DNA of 13,435 nucleotides, taken from NCBI GenBank assembly GCA_903888395.1, contig CAISTO010000481.1:1-13435 (forward strand). The letters are read 5' to 3'. The notes beneath the pieces are model-generated. The model made no database searches, had not been told where the DNA came from, and saw only the letters and a program-made list of their open reading frames with translations. A program made the position numbers and the translations under genes. The DNA comes from an uncultured Bacteroidota bacterium. GTDB lineage: Bacteria; Bacteroidota; Bacteroidia; UKL13-3. Shown here one piece after another: positions 7,831-13,435 of the stretch (positions are counted from its first letter, which is position 1; the number at the start of each line of letters is the position of its first letter).

Positions 7831-10245
7831 ATGTTTGTATTAAAAAGAAACGGTAAGAGAGAAAGTGTTAAGTTTGATAAGGTAACTGCTCGTATTGAAA
7901 AATTGAGTTACAGTTTAAGTTCATTAATTGATCCAATTGATGTAGCTAAAAAAGTAGTTCAAGGAATATATGATGGCGTACCCACAACTGAACTAGATAA
8001 TTTAGCTGCTGAAACTGCTGCTTCATTAACTACCAAGCATCCTGATTACGCTCTTTTGGCAAGTAGAATTGCAATTAGCAATTTACATAAAAATACCATG
8101 AAGTCGTTTTCGGAAACAATGGAAAAATTATATAACTACACCGATATAGGAAGTGGTAAAAGAACTCCATTATTAGCCGAAGATGTGTATGAAATTATTC
8201 AAACCAATGCTGAATTACTTGACAGTACTATCATATACGACCGAGATTTTGCTTTTGATTATTTTGGTTTTAAAACATTAGAAAAAGCATACTTATTGCG
8301 AATAGACGGTAAAGTAGCTGAACGTCCTCAGCACATGTACATGCGTGTGGCAATTGGCATTCACAAAAACGATATTGAAAACGTAATAAAAACTTATAAT
8401 TTAATGAGTGAACGTTGGTTTACTCATGCTACTCCTACCCTGTTTAACGCTGGTTCACCAAAACCACAAATGAGTAGTTGCTTTTTGTTAACCATGAAAG
8501 ATGATAGCATTGAAGGCATTTACGATACATTGAAGCAAACTGCAAAAATATCGCAAAGCGCTGGCGGAATTGGATTAGCTATTCATAATATCAGAGCAAC
8601 TGGAAGTTATATTGGTGGAACAAACGGAACCAGTAATGGAATTGTTCCTATGTTACGTGTATTCAATGATACTGCTCGTTATGTAGATCAAGGAGGCGGA
8701 AAACGTAAAGGTGCTTTTGCTATTTATTTAGAGCCTTGGCATGCTGATGTTTTTGCATTTTTGGACTTACGTAAAAACCATGGTAAAGAGGAAATGCGCG
8801 CACGTGATTTGTTTTATGCATTATGGATTTGTGATTTGTTCATGAAACGCGTGGAAGACAATGGCGAATGGAGTTTATTTTGTCCTAATGAAGCACCTGG
8901 ATTAAGTGAATGTTGGGGGGAAGAATTTGAAACCCTTTACACTAAATATGAAGCTGAGGGAAAAGCACGTAGAACAATAAAAGCCCAAGATTTATGGTTT
9001 GCTATCATGGAATCTCAAATAGAAACTGGCACACCATACATGCTTTATAAAGATGCTGCAAACAGAAAAAGCAATCAACAGAATTTAGGAACTATAAAAA
9101 GCAGTAATTTATGTACTGAAATTATGGAGTTTACTAGTCCTGATGAAGTAGCAGTTTGTAACTTAGCATCTATTGCATTACCTCGCTTTGTGATTGAGGG
9201 TAAGTTTGATCATCAAAAATTATATGATGTAACTTATCAAGTTACGCTAAATTTAAATAAAATAATTGACAACAATTATTACCCAGTAGAAGAAGCAAGA
9301 AATTCAAATTTAAGACATCGTCCTATTGGTTTAGGAATTCAAGGTTTGGCCGATGTGTTTATTATGTTACGCATGCCTTTTGAAAGCGATGCCGCAAAAG
9401 AATTGAATAAAAATATTTTTGAAACCATCTATTTTTCAGCCATGACGGCTAGTAAAGATATTGCAAAAAGAGAAGGTGCTTATCAAACATTTAAGGGTTC
9501 TCCTTTATCAAAAGGAATTTTCCAATTTGATATGTGGGATGTAAGTGCTACTGAAAACTGGAATTGGGAAGCATTACGCGCAGAGGTAATAGAACATGGT
9601 GTTAGAAACTCATTATTAGTTGCGCCTATGCCAACAGCTTCAACATCGCAAATACTAGGTAATAACGAATGTTTTGAGCCTTATACTTCTAATATTTATA
9701 CACGCAGGGTATTAAGTGGCGAGTTTGTGGTGGTAAACAAACATTTGTTAAAAGATTTAGTTCAACTTGGACTTTGGACCAACGACATGAAGAATAAAAT
9801 TATTGCTAATAATGGTTCTGTTCAAAACATTCATGAAATACCAGAAAATTTAAAAGAATTATACAAAACAGTTTGGGAAATAAAACAACGTAATTTAATT
9901 GACATGGCAGCCGATAGAGGTGCTTATATCTGTCAATCGCAATCGTTGAACTTATTTGTAGATAGCCCAAATACATCCAAACTAACGTCTATGCATTTTT
10001 ATGCTTGGAAAAAAGGATTGAAAACAGGTATGTATTATTTACGCTCACAAGCTGCCACACAAGCAGTTCAGTTTACCATTGAAAAACAAGGTACAAACGA
10101 TATGCAGCCTTTGGTTCCGGTTATTGAAAATTTACCTATAGTAAATACAAATATGCCAATTGGTAATAATGTAGATGAAATAACAACTGACTTTACCGGA
10201 CAAACTTGTACCATGGAGGAAGGTTGTGTTACTTGCAGTGCTTAA
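7831..10245 (+). CDS. nrdA: Class I ribonucleotide reductase, alpha (catalytic) subunit
   Basis: Large subunit of aerobic RNR, converting NDPs to dNDPs in the cytoplasm. An N-terminal ATP-cone (about 2-90, starting VLKRNGKRESVKFDKV) provides allosteric overall-activity control. Catalytic residues can be placed: Cys217 (MSSCFLL) and Cys443 (VAVCNLAS) as the redox-active pair, the NLCTE motif at 426-430 with thiyl-radical Cys428, Asn426 and Glu430, and the radical-pathway tyrosines Tyr735-Tyr736 (MYYLRSQ). The PMPTASTSQILGNNE segment at 599-613 is the phosphate-binding signature of the family. The flexible C-terminus ends in CTMEEGCVTCSA with three cysteines (793, 799, 802), which would pass electrons from thioredoxin or glutaredoxin to the active site. 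The length of 804 is normal. The gene lies 147 bp after nrdB with no terminator between them, so cotranscription is likely. The heptamer repeat lies directly before the ATG. Confidence 0.97.
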   Translation: MFVLKRNGKRESVKFDKVTARIEKLSYSLSSLIDPIDVAKKVVQGIYDGVPTTELDNLAAETAASLTTKHPDYALLASRIAISNLHKNTMKSFSETMEKLYNYTDIGSGKRTPLLAEDVYEIIQTNAELLDSTIIYDRDFAFDYFGFKTLEKAYLLRIDGKVAERPQHMYMRVAIGIHKNDIENVIKTYNLMSERWFTHATPTLFNAGSPKPQMSSCFLLTMKDDSIEGIYDTLKQTAKISQSAGGIGLAIHNIRATGSYIGGTNGTSNGIVPMLRVFNDTARYVDQGGGKRKGAFAIYLEPWHADVFAFLDLRKNHGKEEMRARDLFYALWICDLFMKRVEDNGEWSLFCPNEAPGLSECWGEEFETLYTKYEAEGKARRTIKAQDLWFAIMESQIETGTPYMLYKDAANRKSNQQNLGTIKSSNLCTEIMEFTSPDEVAVCNLASIALPRFVIEGKFDHQKLYDVTYQVTLNLNKIIDNNYYPVEEARNSNLRHRPIGLGIQGLADVFIMLRMPFESDAAKELNKNIFETIYFSAMTASKDIAKREGAYQTFKGSPLSKGIFQFDMWDVSATENWNWEALRAEVIEHGVRNSLLVAPMPTASTSQILGNNECFEPYTSNIYTRRVLSGEFVVVNKHLLKDLVQLGLWTNDMKNKIIANNGSVQNIHEIPENLKELYKTVWEIKQRNLIDMAADRGAYICQSQSLNLFVDSPNTSKLTSMHFYAWKKGLKTGMYYLRSQAATQAVQFTIEKQGTNDMQPLVPVIENLPIVNTNMPIGNNVDEITTDFTGQTCTMEEGCVTCSA

Positions 10246-10249
10246 ATTT

Positions 10250-10273
10250 TTGGTTGATTGGTTGATTAGTTAA
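10250..10273 (+). repeat. Short 8-bp tandem repeat after nrdA
   Basis: Two exact copies of TTGGTTGA (10250-10257 and 10258-10265) are followed by a degenerate third, TTAGTTAA (10266-10273), directly after the nrdA stop. It is too short to call more than a local slippage repeat. Confidence 0.6.
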
Positions 10274-10294
10274 AAAGATAAAAAATTACTGAAA

Positions 10295-10320
10295 CGTCAT
10301 GCTGGAAGCATCCGCTTTCC
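10295..10320. repeat. Possible remnant of a REP-like intergenic palindrome
   Basis: The segment cGTCATGCTGG-AAGCATCCGC-TTTCC stands out as GC-richer than its surroundings and contains a small inverted repeat (ATGCT gga AGCAT, 10299-10311). Its outer parts resemble the widespread Bacteroidota intergenic element that reads GTCATGCTGA...GAAGCATCCGC, here apparently lacking the middle. Resemblance is from memory. It lies between the nrdA stop and its terminator. Confidence 0.35.
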
Positions 10321-10345
10321 TTGCTAACCAACATATAATTACAAT

Positions 10346-10383
10346 AAAAAATCCCGATAGCGTTCAAGTTATTGGGATTTTTT
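10346..10383 (+). terminator. Intrinsic terminator after nrdA
   Basis: A 16-bp stem (10346-10361 with 10368-10383, including two G-T wobble pairs) and the 6-nt loop gttcaa are built around ATCCCGATA/TATTGGGAT and run into a T-rich tract. It is about 100 bp downstream of the nrdA stop and should end the nrdB-nrdA transcript. Confidence 0.85.
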
Positions 10384-10400
10384 TTATGATAATAAATTTG
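10372..10400 (+). promoter_or_regulatory. Possible promoter for the small membrane-ORF pair
   Basis: TAAATTTG at 10393-10400 matches the TAnnTTTG -7 element exactly, with TTG at 10372-10374 at a spacing of 18 bp. It overlaps the right arm of the nrdA terminator and would leave a leader of about 145 nt before the ATG at 10554. Such matches are expected by chance in AT-rich DNA, so this is weak. The rest of 10401-10553 shows nothing recognisable. Confidence 0.25.
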
Positions 10401-10553
10401 ATAAAATAAGGCTAAATAGATTAATTTTAGTAATAAAAACATTACTTCCTTACGAAAGGATAAGTGATTTTAAAAATAAACTTTTAAAAAATTAAAACTT
10501 AAACTACTTAATCATGTTCTATTACTAAAACTTAATAGCTAAACTCAAAAACT

Positions 10554-10739
10554 ATGTTCAAAAAATTTACAATCACAGACAAATTGTTATTTGTTGCCTC
10601 ATTCTTATCTTTAATATTTTCGGAAATACTTTATTTCCAAGGACAAAAAGAAGATGGGACTTTTATAGGAATATGGGTTCCTTCCATATTAGCCTTTGGT
10701 ATTTATTTAAAACTAATTAAAAACTCCAAAAATGACTGA
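10554..10739 (+). CDS. Small two-helix membrane protein, hypothetical
   Basis: 61-residue protein, not assigned to a named family. It starts with a short basic stretch (MFKKFTITDK) and has a hydrophobic helix at about 11-28 (LLFVASFLSLIFSEILYF). A polar connection, QGQKEDGTF, is followed by a second hydrophobic helix at about 37-52 (FIGIWVPSILAFGIYLKL) and a basic tail. The two-helix hairpin with the GIWVPSILAFGIY segment looks protein-like rather than random, and from memory similar 50-60 residue proteins occur in other Bacteroidota as hypothetical genes. The stop overlaps the start of a second tiny ORF (AATGACTGA). It may be a small subunit of a membrane complex, but nothing here identifies the partner. 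Confidence 0.72.
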   Translation: MFKKFTITDKLLFVASFLSLIFSEILYFQGQKEDGTFIGIWVPSILAFGIYLKLIKNSKND

Positions 10740-10827
10740 TATTATACCTTATTTTGCAGGACTAATTACGTTGCTTTTTAGTATTGCTTTTGCCTTAGCA
10801 ATTACCAAAGATATAAAAGATAAGTAA
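10732..10827 (+). CDS. Very small single-helix membrane protein, hypothetical
   Basis: 31-codon ORF starting at an ATG inside the last codons of the preceding 61-residue gene (8-nt overlap, in the -1 relative frame) and ending TAA at 10827. The product begins MTDIIPYFAGLITLLFSIAF and ends in ALAITKDIKDK: one hydrophobic helix at about 5-25 with a charged C-terminal tail. The overlap, typical of translational coupling, and the clean membrane-peptide pattern favour a real gene despite the length. It would be missed by annotation pipelines with a minimum ORF size. Function unknown. Confidence 0.58.
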   Translation: MTDIIPYFAGLITLLFSIAFALAITKDIKDK

Positions 10828-10944
10828 TATTTTTTTTAAAACATATTAAATCTAAACCTATTAGGTTATTAACTACCTTACTTCCTGACCCAATAATTAA
10901 TTTAAAAAAAATCATAACTTATCCGAAATACTATTGATAACAAA

Positions 10945-11445
10945 TCAATAAGTCATTTCGCTAATCAAATTAACCAAAGCGGGAAAAGCTTGGCAAAGCT
11001 CATTTTTATTGGCTAATTCAAAATCGGCAAAATCAAAACCTGGTGATACTGTGCAGCCAACTAAACTGAATCCATTTGCTAATTCGCACCTAGAACCAAA
11101 CCAATTTCCAGCTTTGATTACACATTGAAATGTTTCGCCATTTTCCAAATCAGCTCCCAATTTATGAGTAATCAGATTACCATTGTTTTCTATTTCATAT
11201 ATGGTTAATGTTTGTCCTGCATAAAAATGCCACATTTCATCGCTAAGAATTTTATGAAATGCTGAAAACTGACCAAAAGAAAGTAAAAAATAAATGGCCG
11301 TACTCGCATTTCTATTGCCTTTAAATCCTATTGGCAAAGTTGCTTGAGGAATTATCAATTCCGACCGATAAGTTTCGTTAAAAGCACCACCTTCAACGTG
11401 CTGAATGAGTCCTAGTTTTTCAATATAATATTTTGCTGATTTCAT
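10945..11445 (-). CDS. DUF985 family cupin-domain protein
   Basis: 166-residue cytoplasmic protein of the DUF985 branch of the cupin superfamily, a double-stranded beta-barrel fold; biochemical role unknown. Family features are the N-terminal HVEGGAFNETYRS block (16-28), the ASTAIYFLL strand (48-56), the central FHKILSDEMWHFYAG block (63-77) with potential metal or ligand residues His64, Glu70 and His73, and the C-terminal VSPGFDFADFELA block (133-145), which is the DUF985 hallmark. Length is normal. Its ATG lies only 3 bp after the flippase stop on the same strand, so it is almost certainly the second gene of that unit. Nothing in the flippase explains why the two are together; close packing may be incidental. 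Confidence 0.93.
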   Translation of the reverse strand: MKSAKYYIEKLGLIQHVEGGAFNETYRSELIIPQATLPIGFKGNRNASTAIYFLLSFGQFSAFHKILSDEMWHFYAGQTLTIYEIENNGNLITHKLGADLENGETFQCVIKAGNWFGSRCELANGFSLVGCTVSPGFDFADFELANKNELCQAFPALVNLISEMTY

Positions 11446-11448
11446 TTT

Positions 11449-12777
11449 TTAAATAATGATAGAAAACACAAAAGCCACTAATAATAAAGCGGAGAATAAA
11501 TAATATTCCACTACAGGAGTGTATTCTTTAAAACGTATTCCTTCCATTTTACAATAAATAACCAATTGTATTTTTTCAACTAAAAAAGAAATAACGGTGG
11601 CATAAGCTATGCCTGTAATTCCAAACAATTGAACCAACCAAATGGCCATCACTACATTTACGATCAAAACATTGGTGGAAACCAAATAAAATGCGCGAGT
11701 TTTTATTAAGCCTGTAAGTACCGTTTGAGGAAATATCAATCGACTAACAATTAAAAGTAATGAAATATTGAAAATTTTATAACCATCAACTAAGTCGGAA
11801 TTATACAAACCAATGTACATGTATTTACTGGTAAAAAGTAAAATAATGGCCAATGGAAACAGCCAATACATGAGTTTTCGACTGCTGTTTTTAAGTTTGG
11901 TTAGGCCTTCTTTTAAAAGTCCTTCTTTGTTTAAATTGGCTATTTCGCCACTATAAATATTGCTTAACGAATTGGCCATGATTAAAAATATGGGTAATTC
12001 TTTGGCACCATACCTGAAAACTGCAAAATCTATTTCAGTAAAATTATATTTTACAATATAGCTGTTAATATATTCCATACTCCCACCCAATAATATAGAA
12101 AACATAAATGGCATTACCTTAATCATAAACTCTTGAATAAGCCTTGTATTGATGCTAATGGTAGCATATTTTAGCAATAAAATAATAGTATAATTAAATT
12201 TTATCAGCGCTAAAATTACTAATAAATTAACGGCTAAATTTAATGTCTGCTTAAAATAAAGGGGCAAACAAAGCATCAATAAATGAATAGAAAAGGTTAC
12301 AATTCCCCATAGAATAAGCGATTTGTATTTTCCTTTTAAATAAAAAATATAATCAACTATAAAAGTAGGAGTATTTAAAAAAACCACTAATGAAAACATT
12401 TGAAAAAGATAAAAATCGTCTTTATAAAAAAAATAACCGATGCATAAAGTAGCAATACCCGCCAATAAAGAAAACACCACCATTAAAGCAAAAGCATTGA
12501 ATAAAATTCGCTTTTGTTTATCAATATTGCTCGCATAAAAAAAAGGAACTAAAGTATTACAAATACTAGAAACCCAGAAAAAAGTTAGGCTTGAACTCAC
12601 CACCATTAATAGTTCGTAACGACTAATAATATTGGCAGTTCCAAAACCGGGGTTAAATTTATAAAAAGCAATTTTGGCAAGTAGAATAGAAATTAAAAAG
12701 AAACTTCCATAACGCAAAAACTGATAAATTTGAAGCGAATTATATTTGGTTAACTGTAATTTTTGAATTTTTATCAC
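11449..12777 (-). CDS. Polysaccharide / oligosaccharide flippase-like membrane protein
   Basis: Predicted integral inner-membrane protein of the MOP superfamily (Wzx/RfbX-like), which moves lipid-linked glycans across the membrane. The 442 residues contain about 12 hydrophobic helices between 20 and 440. The central FRYGAKELP motif (254-262) recurs in Bacteroidota flippases of this type, and the pattern GITGIAYATVISFLVEKIQLVIY (about 388-410) is the usual late helix signature. The start is GTG at 12775-12777 (MIKIQKLQLTKY); no in-frame ATG exists before the second helix. The GTG overlaps the TAG of a small upstream ORF (TAGTG). No glycosyltransferases or other polysaccharide genes lie in the window, so the substrate is unknown. 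It is cotranscribed with the cupin gene downstream. Confidence 0.85.
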   Translation of the reverse strand: MIKIQKLQLTKYNSLQIYQFLRYGSFFLISILLAKIAFYKFNPGFGTANIISRYELLMVVSSSLTFFWVSSICNTLVPFFYASNIDKQKRILFNAFALMVVFSLLAGIATLCIGYFFYKDDFYLFQMFSLVVFLNTPTFIVDYIFYLKGKYKSLILWGIVTFSIHLLMLCLPLYFKQTLNLAVNLLVILALIKFNYTIILLLKYATISINTRLIQEFMIKVMPFMFSILLGGSMEYINSYIVKYNFTEIDFAVFRYGAKELPIFLIMANSLSNIYSGEIANLNKEGLLKEGLTKLKNSSRKLMYWLFPLAIILLFTSKYMYIGLYNSDLVDGYKIFNISLLLIVSRLIFPQTVLTGLIKTRAFYLVSTNVLIVNVVMAIWLVQLFGITGIAYATVISFLVEKIQLVIYCKMEGIRFKEYTPVVEYYLFSALLLVAFVFSIII

Positions 12778-12857
12778 TAAGCTTGTTCGAGCAAAATATT
12801 GCCATCTTTATACACCCAATTTCTGCATATAAAAAAATAAACCATGCTCATATACAT
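12777..12857 (-). CDS. Possible 26-residue ORF coupled to the flippase start
   Basis: A minus-strand ORF has three successive in-frame ATGs (ending at 12857, 12851 and 12845) and ends TAG at 12777-12779, its last base shared with the flippase GTG (TAGTG). The longest product starts MYMSMVYFFICRNWVYKDG and ends NILLEQA. The frame stays open about 15 codons further upstream without another start. It could be a short leader or upstream ORF, or the truncated start of a lost gene; the RNWVYKDGNILLEQA stretch is only vaguely like the first strand of class IV aminotransferases. Treated as a possible coding element because of the overlap. Confidence 0.35.
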   Translation of the reverse strand: MYMSMVYFFICRNWVYKDGNILLEQA

Positions 12858-13019
12858 TTTATCTTTTGTTGGGTTTTGTCTTGAAATTTTATTACTTAAT
12901 TGTCAAAATTAACAAATAAAAAACCTGCGTTTATAACAATCTTTTATTTGCAATTGATGGTATTTATTTTTATATTTTTACCAATTAGTCATCAAACATA
13001 TAAATAAATGTTTTAAATG

Positions 13020-13054
13020 CAAAGTTAAACCTATAACTCCAATTAGTAAGCAAA
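13020..13054 (-). promoter_or_regulatory. Possible promoter for the flippase-cupin unit
   Basis: On the minus strand, TTTG (13054-13051) is followed after 23 bp by TAACTTTG (13027-13020), an exact TAnnTTTG -7 element. It would place the transcript start about 155 nt before the small ORF and about 235 nt before the flippase GTG. A second exact -7-like match, TAATTTTG at 12911-12904, has no TTG at an allowed spacing. Weak, pattern-only prediction. Confidence 0.25.
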
Positions 13055-13055
13055 T

Positions 13056-13091
13056 ATAATCATATCAATATTAGAAAAATAATATGATTAT
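13056..13091. repeat. Inverted repeat, 10-bp arms
   Basis: ATAATCATAT (13056-13065) and its exact complement ATATGATTAT (13082-13091) are separated by 16 nt. Not followed by a T-run, so not a terminator. Confidence 0.7.
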
Positions 13092-13260
13092 CAATTGACC
13101 TTTGTATAATTAGTTATTTGCCACTACTACTTCCAAAAGTTCGATTAGTTCAATAAAATTTTGAGATTATTTTTTTCACAAAGCCATCAATGCTTTTACA
13201 TTAAAAATTAATTTTATAACGGAGCAATGTATTAGATAATTAATTTTTTTACTTCAAAAC

Positions 13261-13289
13261 CTATTATTTATATGCTATAAATATAATAG
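13261..13289. repeat. Imperfect inverted repeat (6+6 bp with a 2-nt bulge)
   Basis: CTATTATTTATA (13261-13272) pairs with TATAAATATAATAG (13276-13289) across the loop tgc, with a two-base bulge (TA, 13282-13283) on the right arm. Confidence 0.6.
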
Positions 13290-13326
13290 AAGGGAATATT
13301 TTTAATAAAAAAATTTGAAAATAATG

Positions 13327-13362
13327 TTTGAAAAACAATTTAATAATCTTTGTTTACATTTG
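13327..13362 (+). promoter_or_regulatory. Probable rightward promoter for a gene beyond the window
   Basis: TTTG at 13327-13330 and TACATTTG at 13355-13362 form a Bacteroidota-type -33/-7 pair, the -7 being an exact TAnnTTTG. The spacing of 24 bp is slightly long. The predicted start of transcription, near 13369, lies just before the 15-bp inverted repeat. Confidence 0.4.
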
Positions 13363-13373
13363 TGGTCAAAGTT

Positions 13374-13406
13374 TATTATTAATATTTAAACTAAATATTA
13401 ATAATA
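13374..13406 (+). repeat. Perfect 15-bp inverted repeat in the putative 5' leader
   Basis: TATTATTAATATTTA (13374-13388) and its exact complement TAAATATTAATAATA (13392-13406) flank the 3-nt spacer aac. In RNA this would form a 15-bp A-U hairpin beginning a few bases from the predicted transcript 5' end; in DNA it could be a dyad operator. No T-run follows, so termination is unlikely. Confidence 0.8.
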
Positions 13407-13435
13407 GAATCAACAAAATTGTATCAAATAAAAAA

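Larger units (their letters stand above)
12858..13435. other. 578-bp AT-rich non-coding region with inverted repeats
   Basis: No gene was found on either strand; ORFs are at most about 35 codons and lack convincing starts. The region holds the start area of the leftward flippase unit, three inverted repeats (13056-13091, 13261-13289 and 13374-13406) and a probable rightward promoter near 13327-13362. The last bases (tcaaataaaaaa) resemble the A-rich leaders directly before other starts in this window, so a plus-strand gene probably begins just beyond the edge. Confidence 0.6.

Noticed and set aside
10855..10867. 13-bp palindrome AACCTATTAGGTT between the small ORFs and the cupin gene
   Set aside because: As a hairpin it has only a 5-bp stem and no following T-run; too weak to call a terminator or operator.
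10932..10950. 7-bp hairpin TATTGAT/ATCAATA overlapping the cupin stop codon
   Set aside because: No T-run on the minus-strand side, so not supported as a terminator.
12900..13007. Plus-strand 35-codon frame with hydrophobic translation (from TTG 12900 to TAA 13007)
   Set aside because: No ATG or GTG start before the middle of the frame, no leader or promoter, and hydrophobic translations are expected from T-rich DNA.
13324..13389. 21-codon ORF starting MFEKQFNNLC near the right edge
   Set aside because: It spans the predicted promoter and the inverted repeat; length and composition are at chance level.
12778..13435. Possible replication origin, because of AT-richness, inverted repeats and a near DnaA box (TTATACACC at 12808)
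   Set aside because: Only one imperfect DnaA box was found, with no cluster of boxes and no dnaA, dnaN or other origin-linked genes nearby.

Overview
The window is about 13.4 kb of AT-rich DNA that most likely comes from the chromosome of a Bacteroidota bacterium of the Flavobacteriia/Sphingobacteriia/Chitinophagia type. Three things support this. It carries porQ, a component of the type IX secretion system found only in this phylum, directly coupled to cmk. Start codons have A-rich leaders rather than Shine-Dalgarno sites. At least one promoter fits the TTG-N19-TAnnTTTG form of the group. The genus cannot be read from the sequence.

Layout, left to right. (1) 110-2157, plus strand: a small SPOUT (TrmH/SpoU-type) RNA methyltransferase, a DUF502 membrane protein, and a UbiA-family membrane prenyltransferase whose start overlaps the DUF502 gene; probably one transcription unit. 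(2) 2260-2991, plus strand: a membrane fatty-acid (acyl-CoA type) desaturase with its own well-formed promoter. (3) 2997-4726, minus strand, converging on the desaturase: porQ then cmk, overlapping by one base (TAATG). (4) 4935-6335, plus strand: a PiT-family phosphate transporter, closed by a strong intrinsic terminator. (5) 6712-10245, plus strand: an aerobic class I ribonucleotide reductase, nrdB then nrdA. A heptamer tandem repeat (five AATTCAT units) ends three bases before the nrdA start, and a second intrinsic terminator follows nrdA. (6) 10554-10827, plus strand: two tiny overlapping membrane-protein ORFs of 61 and 31 codons. (7) 10945-12857, minus strand: a polysaccharide-flippase-like protein (GTG start) followed 3 bp later by a DUF985 cupin, preceded by a possible 26-codon ORF that overlaps the flippase start as TAGTG. 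(8) 12858-13435: a non-coding, very AT-rich stretch with several inverted repeats and a probable rightward promoter for a gene beyond the edge.

Most of the window is ordinary housekeeping: nucleotide metabolism (cmk, nrdAB), lipid and envelope functions (desaturase, UbiA, porQ, flippase) and phosphate uptake. No transposase, integrase, phage, CRISPR, toxin-antitoxin or other defence gene was seen. The least explained items are the two small membrane ORFs, the repeat abutting nrdA, the perfect 15-bp inverted repeat in the putative leader at the right edge, and the small ORF coupled to the flippase. None by itself demonstrates a new system.
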